Shown piece by piece: positions 8,918 through 17,103 of a stretch of 64,000 nucleotides of DNA. Within the stretch, counting starts at the first letter, position 1, and each line of letters opens with the position of its first letter. The position numbers were made by a program, and so were the translations under genes. Source of the stretch: an uncultured bacterium (GTDB lineage Bacteria; Oederibacteriota; PGYV01; Palsa-1178); NCBI GenBank assembly GCA_937889595.1, contig CALAOR010000078.1, positions 1 through 64,000 on the forward strand. Reading direction: 5' to 3'. Under the pieces are notes generated by a model. The model saw nothing but the letters and a program-made list of their open reading frames with translations, had not been told where the DNA came from and did no database searches.

Positions 8918-10873
8918 TCAATGCCTTTTCCTGTAAATGCAGATCATGGAATTTTTTTCTTTTCGCGTATCAAATATCAGTGAATCAAACAAGTTTCCCA
9001 GTGATTTTTCATCATCGGCAACCAGATAATATCCCTTACTAAGAAGGCCGTTCAAAAATACGGCCAGATCCTTTTTATATAACCAGGCAGTAAACGGCGA
9101 AAAGTATCCCAAAGGATCATATCGTCCGTAATAATAATATAGAAAATCATTTTGATGCGTTAAAAAATAAACTTTTTCCGAATTGCCGGTCAGCTCCTTT
9201 ACAGCGGCGATATCGACCGAATCTTTATCATAGGAATACATCACTTTGTGGTTTTTTAATGTCGCGAGCTGCAGTACAACTTTGTGTTTTATTTCGCCGG
9301 AATAATAAACAGCGACGAGGGATATAAATAAAGCCGGAACAACCCATGCAGCCAGATCAATATATTTTGTTTGTTTTCCGGGCTTATGCCGTTCTCTTAA
9401 GTATATTAATACCACATCGAGCAGGACAAACAGAACCCACAGATATATCCGCGCGATATTCAGCAGATTGTTTTCATAGCTCCTGCCGAAAAAATACAGG
9501 GAATTTCCAACAGTCAATATGATCAGGAAAACAATTGCATTGAAATATTTCCCGGTGACGCTCTTTTTTATTTCGAACAGCGCGTATGTAAGCAATGATA
9601 ATATTACCGGGATATACCAAAAAAATGAGGATCTTAAAATGGGAAGAAAGCCTATCCCGACCGTAACAAATGCGCCGGCAGATTCCAGCCCTGCTTTCCC
9701 AAAAATAACGACATTCACGCAATAAGCCGCGGCTATTATCACCGCATTTTTATAATATAATTTCAGGCAGTCCCTGATCCCGGTTAAAAATAATCCGGCG
9801 CTCCAGCCTTTTTCTGATGCTTTTTCGATCAGTCCAGCAGCAAAAAGGATAAAAACAGTTTCCAGATAAGCAAGCAAATATATCATGCCGAAGCTTTTCG
9901 AAAATATAAGCAAAAAACCCAGGTAAAAAGCGAGGAACATGGAGGAAATCCCGTAAAAATACGCCAGTATAAAGGCCCCAAACCACAGGTCAAGCCTTAA
10001 AGGGGTCATTTGCGCAAGATTTTGAACATCATAAAAGCACAACAGCACCATGGAAAAAACCAGAAAAACCGGCATCTTCTTATCATAAAAAATATGACGG
10101 CCAAAGAAATATGTCCCCAAATAGAACAGGTACAGGGAGCTCATGCCTATTACCTGAAAATAGTTAAAATTTATTCCCGTCTTCATAAGGGCGGCGGCGA
10201 TAATGGAAATCAACGCATCATATTGAAAATAAATCTCTTTAAGGGGTATCCCCTTTATTATTTTTACTGCCGGCTCCAGGATATAACCATAGTCAAAGAT
10301 AATATAACGCATAACCGGCACAAAACATACGGGGATCAGCAATAATGTTACCAAAATATCAGTGATATTCTTTAAACGCTCATTTATTCCGGACAAAAAA
10401 CACAGTACCAGGGGGATTAAAACGATCATAAGGAAAAACACGGGGTCATAATGCGAAAAACCAGCGATCGTGTTCCTTGGCGGATTGAATCCTATTGTCC
10501 TAAAATATACTATTGATTCGACCAAAAATATCAGGAAAATAAAATAGTAATTTCTTATATCCCTGATCCGGTCCAATATTTTTATCAGTATAAAAGAAAA
10601 TAAAACATCGATAAACGTCATGATATAAAGCACATACAACTCTATACCGTCATGCTCGTTCAGAAACGACTTTGACCACTCCACGTAATATGTATCTATG
10701 GGATAAAGCCTGAAATTAAGGGACCATATAAAAGCCGAGTAATGAAAAAATACAATATAAGCCGCATAACTTACGACGGCAGAAATACATATAGCCGCAA
10801 GAACGCCGGATTTTCTGCCCTCAATTAAAGGATAACCGGCATTCAGGGTTTTTCCATTCTTCCTGTTTTTCAT
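8918..10873 (-). CDS. GT-C-like polytopic membrane protein (copy 1 of the module)
   Basis: A 651-residue membrane protein with about twelve hydrophobic segments and a ~110-residue soluble C-terminal tail, paralogous to 5614-7605. Shared features include IDTYYVEWSKSFL after the first helix, LLIPVCFVP, the FDYGYILEPAVKIIKG loop, MTPLRLDLWF, and SKGYYLVADDEKSLGN near the end. Divergence is clearly visible, so the duplication is not recent. AGGAGA precedes the ATG. The neighbours (a PA14-bearing GT-C protein upstream and an NHL propeller downstream) suggest a role in building or modifying a surface polymer. I cannot name a substrate, and the protein could also be a flippase or polymerase rather than a transferase. 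Confidence 0.65.
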   Translation of the reverse strand: MKNRKNGKTLNAGYPLIEGRKSGVLAAICISAVVSYAAYIVFFHYSAFIWSLNFRLYPIDTYYVEWSKSFLNEHDGIELYVLYIMTFIDVLFSFILIKILDRIRDIRNYYFIFLIFLVESIVYFRTIGFNPPRNTIAGFSHYDPVFFLMIVLIPLVLCFLSGINERLKNITDILVTLLLIPVCFVPVMRYIIFDYGYILEPAVKIIKGIPLKEIYFQYDALISIIAAALMKTGINFNYFQVIGMSSLYLFYLGTYFFGRHIFYDKKMPVFLVFSMVLLCFYDVQNLAQMTPLRLDLWFGAFILAYFYGISSMFLAFYLGFLLIFSKSFGMIYLLAYLETVFILFAAGLIEKASEKGWSAGLFLTGIRDCLKLYYKNAVIIAAAYCVNVVIFGKAGLESAGAFVTVGIGFLPILRSSFFWYIPVILSLLTYALFEIKKSVTGKYFNAIVFLIILTVGNSLYFFGRSYENNLLNIARIYLWVLFVLLDVVLIYLRERHKPGKQTKYIDLAAWVVPALFISLVAVYYSGEIKHKVVLQLATLKNHKVMYSYDKDSVDIAAVKELTGNSEKVYFLTHQNDFLYYYYGRYDPLGYFSPFTAWLYKKDLAVFLNGLLSKGYYLVADDEKSLGNLFDSLIFDTRKEKNSMICIYRKRH

Positions 10874-10951
10874 TTTTCTCCTGTTTGCCGGTAAAATTTA
10901 ATTACGGCAATTTTTTTCAAACCAATTCCCCCGCTTTTAAGCCGTTTACGG

Positions 10952-13114
10952 TCATGGATACAGCACATTGCACGGCACAAGCGCATTCACCCCTTTGGGT
11001 GGGGTCCAGTGCAGTTCCATTTTACCGAACATCCTGTCCTGGGTGTAGAGGATATTCAGGGTATGAAACCCTTTGCCAAGATGGACCACCGCGTCCGGCG
11101 GTTTGGCGCCTTTGGCAGTACCGTTGTTTACAAATACTTTTTTATTGTCTATATTTATCTCCGAGTGACCGTATGAGTCTGTGGTAAAGGCATACATGCC
11201 GTCCCTGTCTATTTTGATCCTTCCGTTCCAGTCGCATGAAAATGCGCCGAATGAAACTTCCAAAAGCCCCACAGGCACTGTCCTGGTCCAGTCGGGTTTT
11301 CCCGTCCAATCCTGTGTTTTGAAACGGCGCATTATAAGTCCGTTTACATGCTTTTTTGCGGCCAATTTTTCTATCTCGCTGTACGGCACCTCATAGGCAA
11401 AACAATACATGCTTTGCGAATTGTATTTATTGTAAAACGGCACGAATTTTCCGCCCGGATAAAGCACTTTAAGCACGGCATCGACGAGCGGCCTGTACTC
11501 CGGGTTGAATAAATAAACATAATTAAGCCTGCCGTCGGGCTTTATGGGTATTGAATCCTGCATATTGAACCAGTCATAATAATTGCCTATTTCTTTGGCG
11601 TATATAAAATTGAAAGTGTTCAGTGAATACGCCTGAAAGGAGGATATGGCCCTCCAGTTATTTCCAAGCGCCTTGTAATACTCCGCCACATTACAGGCGT
11701 CCGTTGTAAAATCCAGCCAGCAGGAGGGGTTCTTTGCCTGCTTTTCGAAATAAAGGTTGAAATTATTTGCCGTTATAAAGATAAAAGACGCCCCGAATAA
11801 CGCCGCAAAAACACCCCTGATTATCCTTGAATTCCATGCGTCTTTAATTGACATGAAAAACCTCTGCATGAAGATCACGGCAAAAAGTATGACGGCGGGT
11901 ATAACCATGATGACCCTTAAACTCTGCGGGGCTTCAGCTGTAAAAAAACCGGGCAAAAGGAATATAAAGAACATTGAGACGAGGAAAAACAGCATGGGGT
12001 TAAAAATCCTGCTTATGGCCCATCCAAAACCCAGGAACGCGAAAACGCCTGTAAAAAAATCAAGCTCGGGCTGCCACGGGATATTATGCCTGGCGTCCCA
12101 GTCGCCCCTGTAGTTGAACATCATCATGGTATCCGCCACGTTTTTTGCAATTGCCTGCGTCAGGGTTTTTCCGTGGAACCACGTGTCAAATGTGGTCCTG
12201 TCAAAAATACTCACCTTATTCTGCCTGCCTGTGAACTCGGCCTGATTGGTGAGCATAAATATGCCCATAGGCAGGAAAACCACGGCAGCCACTATGGCCG
12301 CAACAGCAATCTTTTTTATTTTATTCTTAAAGAAAACCCTGTCCTTAAAGAAAATGTACACGCAAAACAGGAAAAGCCACACAGGTATGAGCCTGGCTGC
12401 CTGATAGGTGTACTGGGAAAGGCCCGTGGTAAGGCCGAGAGCTATAAAATCAAACCATTTCCCCTCCTTATAAACCCTGTAAGCAAAATAGAAAACAAGG
12501 ACGAAAACAAACACGGCAAATACGGAGTGGTACCCTATCCTGCTGAAATTTACGTGCCATCTCATGACCGCCAGCAGGAAAGCTCCGGCAAGGGCCATCC
12601 TGGCCCCGAAAACACTCCTTATGAAAAAATATAAAGCCGGCACTGTAAGTATCCCGAATATTGCGGAAGTCATCCTTATCTGCGTCCCGCCTATACCCAA
12701 AACTTTGAACACAACCGCTATAAAATATATGAACATGGAGGTGTTATGCGTATATAACGGCAGCTTGCCCTCTATTATGCCCAGCGCGTCAAGCCCGTTT
12801 AAGGCTTCATCGTCATGGAGCCCGGCCGGTATTTCGTTTATCCTGTAGAGCCTGAAAAATATTGCCAGCAAAAGGATCGCGGAAAACAGGATTATTTCCA
12901 GTTTAAGGTTAAGCTTTTCAGGCTTTATCTCCCCCGTATTTTTCCTGTCCGCATATATGAGGACTATAACGCCGAAAATAAGAAAAAACAGCCCTGTGAC
13001 AGGATCATGTTTGATATATATATAATATTGCCCGATGATCCCGCTTATTAAAGCAAAAAGCATAAACACAAATGAATGTGGATCTTTTCCCGCAATAACG
13101 CGTTTTCCCGCCAA
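10952..13114 (-). CDS. PMT/ArnT-like GT-C glycosyltransferase with C-terminal PA14 domain
   Basis: A 720-residue protein. Residues ~1-450 hold the membrane helices of a GT-C transferase. The first large loop carries YRINEIPAGLHDDEALNGLDAL, in which the HDDE acidic cluster (about residue 100) is the expected catalytic and metal region of PMT/ArnT enzymes. The last ~110 residues resemble a PA14 domain (a short beta domain often binding sugars), with FSCDWNGRIKIDRDGMYAFT and LGKGFHTLNILYTQDR. Residues 450-600 are soluble. The start is a TTG at 13112-13114 with GGAGG six bases ahead. A good promoter lies at 13165-13193. It is the first gene of the minus-strand glycan cluster and the most convincing transferase in it. 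Confidence 0.8.
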   Translation of the reverse strand: MAGKRVIAGKDPHSFVFMLFALISGIIGQYYIYIKHDPVTGLFFLIFGVIVLIYADRKNTGEIKPEKLNLKLEIILFSAILLLAIFFRLYRINEIPAGLHDDEALNGLDALGIIEGKLPLYTHNTSMFIYFIAVVFKVLGIGGTQIRMTSAIFGILTVPALYFFIRSVFGARMALAGAFLLAVMRWHVNFSRIGYHSVFAVFVFVLVFYFAYRVYKEGKWFDFIALGLTTGLSQYTYQAARLIPVWLFLFCVYIFFKDRVFFKNKIKKIAVAAIVAAVVFLPMGIFMLTNQAEFTGRQNKVSIFDRTTFDTWFHGKTLTQAIAKNVADTMMMFNYRGDWDARHNIPWQPELDFFTGVFAFLGFGWAISRIFNPMLFFLVSMFFIFLLPGFFTAEAPQSLRVIMVIPAVILFAVIFMQRFFMSIKDAWNSRIIRGVFAALFGASFIFITANNFNLYFEKQAKNPSCWLDFTTDACNVAEYYKALGNNWRAISSFQAYSLNTFNFIYAKEIGNYYDWFNMQDSIPIKPDGRLNYVYLFNPEYRPLVDAVLKVLYPGGKFVPFYNKYNSQSMYCFAYEVPYSEIEKLAAKKHVNGLIMRRFKTQDWTGKPDWTRTVPVGLLEVSFGAFSCDWNGRIKIDRDGMYAFTTDSYGHSEINIDNKKVFVNNGTAKGAKPPDAVVHLGKGFHTLNILYTQDRMFGKMELHWTPPKGVNALVPCNVLYP

Positions 13115-13164
13115 AATTACCCTCCACGGACCTTATGATCCCGGTTTATTTAAAACATTTTTCG

Positions 13165-13193
13165 ATTATACAATTCTTTCCCCGTATTTTCAA
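13165..13193 (-). promoter_or_regulatory. Sigma-70-like promoter of the glycan operon
   Basis: On the minus strand TTGAAA (13188-13193), a 17-bp spacer and TATAAT (13165-13170), about 50 bp ahead of the TTG start at 13114. Confidence 0.7.
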
Positions 13194-13269
13194 TCCTTTA
13201 CTTGCGCCCGAAAAATGTGATAGACCTGATACAAAACCACACGCAACGCGGGCCTTTTAAGCCAAAGTC

Positions 13270-13464
13270 TTATGCGGCTTTTTTAACCGCAAACCAGTAT
13301 TCAAGCAGCAGTTTTTCAATACGTTTGTAGTCCTTAAACTCCGCCTGGACATGCCTGTAAAATTCCTTTTTGTGGTTCCTGATCTTCCTGTGCAAAACCT
13401 CATGGTGGACTATGTACCGTATCATCTCATCAGGCAGCAGCGACAGCTTTGAGTCGAAAAACCC
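13270..13464 (-). pseudogene. C-terminal remnant of a YgjP/DUF45-like metallopeptidase
   Basis: The minus strand translates without interruption for about 64 codons into a fragment containing MIRYIVHHEVLH and NHKKEFYRHV, ending in a TAA at 13270. This is the zinc-binding HxxxH end of the YgjP (DUF45, WLM-like) family, and it lines up with the last 55 residues of the intact gene at 38453-39166. A TAG (13465-13467) sits immediately upstream in frame, so the N-terminal three quarters of the gene is missing. Confidence 0.75.
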
Positions 13465-13502
13465 CTAAAAACCATCGTTGTGTGCCGAATAATATTCGGC
13501 CC

Positions 13503-13620
13503 CTAAAAACTCCCGCCCGGATTGAATATTTCAATCCTGCGCTGACCGGACAGATCTGCCCGCCAGTTCATATGCTCTTTAATATATTCATTGCCCTCTT
13601 TCAGCAGGTCAACTAACAGA
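13503..13620 (-). pseudogene. Remnant of an AlbA_2/divergent AAA-4 ATP-binding protein
   Basis: A minus-strand frame of about 37 codons encodes EYIKEHMNWRADLSGQRRIEIFNPGG and then a stop. In intact family members, RRIEIP begins one block and DRIEIFNPGG belongs to a block about 40-50 residues later. Here the two are fused at the shared RIEI, which looks like an internal deletion. The family identification is from memory and is moderate. Confidence 0.5.
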
Positions 13621-13628
13621 TAAAAGTA

Positions 13629-13663
13629 TCGACAACCAAATAGACAACCAAATCGACAACCTC
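13629..13663. repeat. Short direct repeat ACAACCAAAT
   Basis: Two and a half copies of a 13-14 bp unit (GACAACCAAAT with A/C variation) lie between the ATP-binding remnant and the stop of the fic gene. Confidence 0.6.
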
Positions 13664-14710
13664 TTAAATCATCACATAGTAGCTTGCCCTGGCTTTACCC
13701 TTCATTTTTATTATCCCTGTCTCAGAAAGCTTCCCAATTTCCTTTAAAGCCGCCTGTCTGGTAATCTTAAACATGCCTGTAATATCCCCGGTATTTATCT
13801 TCCCGTTCTGGTTTATAAATTCCACTATCCTCATCTGCCTCTCCGTCAACGCTATCTGGCCCTTTTTCTTTGCCCTTAGCCTCTCGCTGCTCAGTTTTGC
13901 CACCTTTTCCCTTATAGCCGTTATGCTCACCGCCACGCCGTCCACGAAGTACTCCAGCCACTTTGTCAGGTCCAGCTTCTTCGGGTTTACCGTGCGCAGG
14001 GCTTTGTAGTATTCGTTTCTGTCGGAGTCGTAGTAGTCGTCCAGACAAAAAAACTGCTTTGTGTCAAATCCCCTCTGGTACAGTATCAGCGCGGCTATGA
14101 CCCTAGATGTCCTTCCGTTTCCGTCCATGAAGGGGTGTATGCGGACGAATTCATAATGTGCTGCGCCTGCGGCTATGACCGGGTCGAGTTTTGCGGATTG
14201 TTTTGAGTTCAGCCATTCCACATACTCACCCATCATTTTGGGAGCTATGTCGTTTTGCGGCGGCCTGAAAGTTACTTCGCCTGTTTGCCTGTTACCTACC
14301 ACCACGTATTTTCCGTTTGTCCATCTGAAGGCTCCGCAGTCTTTCGGGTCCTCCAGGGTTCCTGTTGTCAACATTTCCTGTATTTTCAGTATGTTGTCTT
14401 CCGTTATGATCTTGCCGTCGGTCAGGGTGTTTATTTTTTCAAGGGCTTTCAGGTAATTCAGGACTTCTGTCTTATCCTTTCTTTTTGCCATTATATCGCG
14501 TCCTTTGGCAAGTTCGCTGACCTGTTCTAAGGACAGGTTATTTCCCTCTATGCTTGTCGAAGCATGGGCGCTCCGGATTATCGCATCCCTTCTTAGGGAT
14601 ATTTCCCACTTTGGCACCAGCGGCGAATTCAGCACAACTTCCCTTGCCGCTGATATTTTCACCAATTTGTCGACTATCTCATGTGTATACTTGAATTTGG
14701 GTTTATACAT
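13664..14710 (-). CDS. Fic family protein (predicted AMP transferase) with winged-helix tail
   Basis: A 348-residue protein. The catalytic Fic motif HPFMDGNGR is intact at residues 192-200 with the active-site histidine at 192. An N-terminal inhibitory helix motif STSIEG (S51, E55, G56) is present, so this is a self-inhibited class II Fic enzyme of the kind that transfers AMP to target hydroxyls. The last ~60 residues (LTERQMRIVEFINQNGKI onward) form a winged-helix DNA-binding domain, suggesting autoregulation. GGAGGGGG precedes the ATG. It sits between a C-terminal hsdM fragment (14720) and two other remnants, so it is the surviving gene of a decayed type I restriction locus. The cellular target is unknown. 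Confidence 0.85.
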   Translation of the reverse strand: MYKPKFKYTHEIVDKLVKISAAREVVLNSPLVPKWEISLRRDAIIRSAHASTSIEGNNLSLEQVSELAKGRDIMAKRKDKTEVLNYLKALEKINTLTDGKIITEDNILKIQEMLTTGTLEDPKDCGAFRWTNGKYVVVGNRQTGEVTFRPPQNDIAPKMMGEYVEWLNSKQSAKLDPVIAAGAAHYEFVRIHPFMDGNGRTSRVIAALILYQRGFDTKQFFCLDDYYDSDRNEYYKALRTVNPKKLDLTKWLEYFVDGVAVSITAIREKVAKLSSERLRAKKKGQIALTERQMRIVEFINQNGKINTGDITGMFKITRQAALKEIGKLSETGIIKMKGKARASYYVMI

Positions 14711-14719
14711 TGCCCCCTC

Positions 14720-14877
14720 CTATTTTATTTCCTTCAGATACCCTTCAATCTTCTTTTCCTCCCTGAACACATACCTGGTCACGTTAAGCGACCATCCGTT
14801 TTTCTCTATCTCTGCCATATCCACAACCTAAAAATAGCCTTTCTTGCCCCTGAAGCCATCCTTTTCTTTGAAATCCA
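14720..14877 (-). pseudogene. C-terminal remnant of a type I methylase (HsdM)
   Basis: The minus strand encodes a 32-residue end fragment, MAEIEKNGWSLNVTRYV and onward, which matches the tail of HsdM proteins (compare DEIKENEFNLNIPRYV in the intact copy at 47489). Upstream in the same frame, after one TAG, FRGKKGYF and VVD continue the family pattern up to the stop codon of uvrB at 14878. The rest of hsdM is gone. ATG at 14816-14818 could allow translation of the fragment, but I consider it a relic. Confidence 0.65.
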
Positions 14878-16881
14878 CTAAAACTTATACTTTTTTTTCT
14901 TCATCTTCCTTGCCCCGACGGTTTTTATGTCCTCTATCTTATCCCTTAGCTTCGCAGCTTCCTCAAAGTTCAGCGCTTTGGCGTGCTTTACCATCTCGCC
15001 TTCCATCTGCCTTATCAGGTCTTCCGTGTTCTTGTATGTGAATTCCGCGTCTTCTTCCACCAGAGGAACCGTGAAATAATCCATCTCATACACGCTGTGC
15101 ATTATGTTCTTTATTTCCTTTTTTATAGACACGGGCGTTATGTTGTTTTTCTTATTGTACGCCGTCTGTTTTGCCCTCCTGCGGTCCGTCTCGCCTATTG
15201 CCTTTTTCATGGAGTCTGTTATTTTATCAGCGTACATTATTACCTTTCCTTCCACGTTCCTGGCGGCGCGGCCAACTGTCTGGATAAGGGCGGTGGCGGA
15301 GCGTAAAAAACCTTCTTTGTCCGCGTCAAGTATGGCGACTAACGACACTTCGGGAATATCCAGTCCTTCTCTCAGCAGGTTTATGCCTATGAGAGCCGTA
15401 AATTTTCCCTCGCGTAGCTCGCGGATTATCTGGATCCTTTCAAGGGTATCTATGTCGGAATGCAGGTACCTGCATTTTACATTTTTGTCCTTAAGGAACG
15501 ACGCCAGGCTTTCCGCCATTTTTTTAGTAAGCGTAGTCACCAGCACGCGCTCATTTTTTTCCGCGCGGATTTTTATTTCCGTCATTATATCATCCACCTG
15601 GTTTTTTGTCGGCCTGACTATTATTACAGGGTCCACCAGGCCTGTCGGCCTCACTATCTGCTCGGCTATATTATCCTTGCCGCTTAAGTCCGTTTCATAC
15701 ACGTTCGGCGTCGCGGATACGTAAACCGCCTGGTTCACCTTTTTCTCAAACTCGTCAAACTTAAGCGGCCTGTTATCATAGGCCGCAGGCAGCCTGAAGC
15801 CGTAGTCTATGAGGTTTTTCTTCCTGGAAAAATCGCCTGCCTGCATGCCGTGTATCTGAGGTATGGTAACATGCGACTCGTCTATGAACATTAGGTAATC
15901 TTCGGGAAAATAATCAAGCAGGGTAAAAGGGGCAGTCCCCGGCGCCCTTCCTTCTATTATCCTGGAATAGTTTTCTATTCCCTTGCAGTATCCCATTTCC
16001 TGCAGCATTTCTATATCATAACCCGTGCGGGCCTTTAACCTTTCATACTCGACCGGCCTGCCTTCAAGTTCCTTCAACCTCACATCAAGTTCCTTTTGTA
16101 TGTCTTTTACAACTCTTTGTATCGTGTTCTCGGGCATTACATACTGCGTAGCCGCGAATATGGCCGTGCTTTTCACTTTTGCAATGGAATTTTTGCTTAC
16201 CGGGTCTATCTCTGTTATTGCCTCCACCGTGTCCCCGAACAGTTCTATCCTTATAGCCGTTGTGTCGTATGCGGGGTATATCTCCACTATGTCGCCTTTA
16301 ATCCTGAATATCCCCTGGCTGAACTCGAATTCATTCCTTTTGTACTGCAGCAGCACCAGCTGTTCCGCGAGGGAATTTATGGATATTTTATCGCCTGTTT
16401 CCAGGTAAAGCCTCATGCTCTTGTATGTTTCCGGGGAACCCAGCCCGTATATGCACGACACGCTCGAAACGATAACCACGTCGCGTCTTGTCATGAGTTT
16501 GTGCGTCGCCGATAACCTTAAGCGCTCGAGTTCCGCGTTGATCGCGGAATCTTTTTCTATGAACAGGTCCCTGTGCGGTATGTACGCCTCAGGCTGGTAA
16601 TAATCATAGTAGGAAACAAAATACTCAACCGCGTTCTCGGGGAAAAATTCCTTGAACTCCATGTACAGCTGGGCAGCAAGCGTTTTATTATGGGATATTA
16701 TTATTGAGGGCCTGTTCACTTTTTCTATGACCTTGGCCATGGTAAATGTCTTGCCCGACCCGGTCACACCTAGGAGCGTCTGGTTTTTCTCCCCTTTAAG
16801 AACGGAATTTGCGAGCTTCTCTATGGCCTCCGGCTGGTCGCCGGCGGGCTGGTATTTGCTGTTGATTTTAAAGTTGTCCAT
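14878..16881 (-). CDS. uvrB: Excinuclease ABC subunit B (UvrB)
   Basis: Full-length 667-residue UvrB, the damage-verifying helicase-like subunit of nucleotide excision repair, which is loaded by UvrA and recruits UvrC. Walker A GVTGSGKT is at residues 38-45, the damage-probing beta-hairpin YYDYYQPEAYIP at 91-102, helicase motifs VYVSATP and QTVGRAARN further on, and the C-terminal UVR domain (LIRQMEGEMVKHAKALNFEEAAKLRDKI split by the UvrC contact) at about 620-655, ending in a lysine-rich tail. Its stop codon directly abuts the hsdM remnant, so the downstream end of the locus has been rearranged. Upstream lies a REP pair. Confidence 0.97.
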   Translation of the reverse strand: MDNFKINSKYQPAGDQPEAIEKLANSVLKGEKNQTLLGVTGSGKTFTMAKVIEKVNRPSIIISHNKTLAAQLYMEFKEFFPENAVEYFVSYYDYYQPEAYIPHRDLFIEKDSAINAELERLRLSATHKLMTRRDVVIVSSVSCIYGLGSPETYKSMRLYLETGDKISINSLAEQLVLLQYKRNEFEFSQGIFRIKGDIVEIYPAYDTTAIRIELFGDTVEAITEIDPVSKNSIAKVKSTAIFAATQYVMPENTIQRVVKDIQKELDVRLKELEGRPVEYERLKARTGYDIEMLQEMGYCKGIENYSRIIEGRAPGTAPFTLLDYFPEDYLMFIDESHVTIPQIHGMQAGDFSRKKNLIDYGFRLPAAYDNRPLKFDEFEKKVNQAVYVSATPNVYETDLSGKDNIAEQIVRPTGLVDPVIIVRPTKNQVDDIMTEIKIRAEKNERVLVTTLTKKMAESLASFLKDKNVKCRYLHSDIDTLERIQIIRELREGKFTALIGINLLREGLDIPEVSLVAILDADKEGFLRSATALIQTVGRAARNVEGKVIMYADKITDSMKKAIGETDRRRAKQTAYNKKNNITPVSIKKEIKNIMHSVYEMDYFTVPLVEEDAEFTYKNTEDLIRQMEGEMVKHAKALNFEEAAKLRDKIEDIKTVGARKMKKKKYKF

Positions 16882-16916
16882 TTTTTACCCCGCGTTTGAC
16901 TTCGCGTATCGGCACA

Positions 16917-17036
16917 TGTAGGCGCAACCTTCAGGTTGCGGGTGTTGTTTGAAATGATGCAAGCCGGTTTATCTGATGCCTGAAATAAAAATAACAGCGT
17001 CAGAACAAATGCCGCAACCTGAAGGTTGCGCCTACA
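16917..17036. repeat. Inverted REP pair (REPIN-like)
   Basis: Two identical 25-bp units in inverted orientation at 16917-16941 and 17012-17036 (each with a GCAACC...GGTTGC stem and a GTAGGCG end) with about 70 bp between. The same unit occurs as a pair at 7675-7760, with the arms facing the other way. Confidence 0.85.
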
Positions 17037-17064
17037 TAAACCGTCTTTCATTGTTTTATGTTTA

Positions 17065-17097
17065 ATTAGCCATTAGTAATTGGTAATTGGTAATTTT
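17065..17097. repeat. Simple AT-rich word repeat
   Basis: Three tandem copies of TTAGTAA/TTGGTAA-type heptamers in the gap before the TPR gene stop. The same word family forms the stem at 26551-26664. Confidence 0.6.
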
Positions 17098-17103
17098 CTT
17101 TGA

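Noticed and set aside
15104-15724. 206-codon plus-strand frame
   Set aside because: Opposite uvrB; composition is that of a reversed coding strand.
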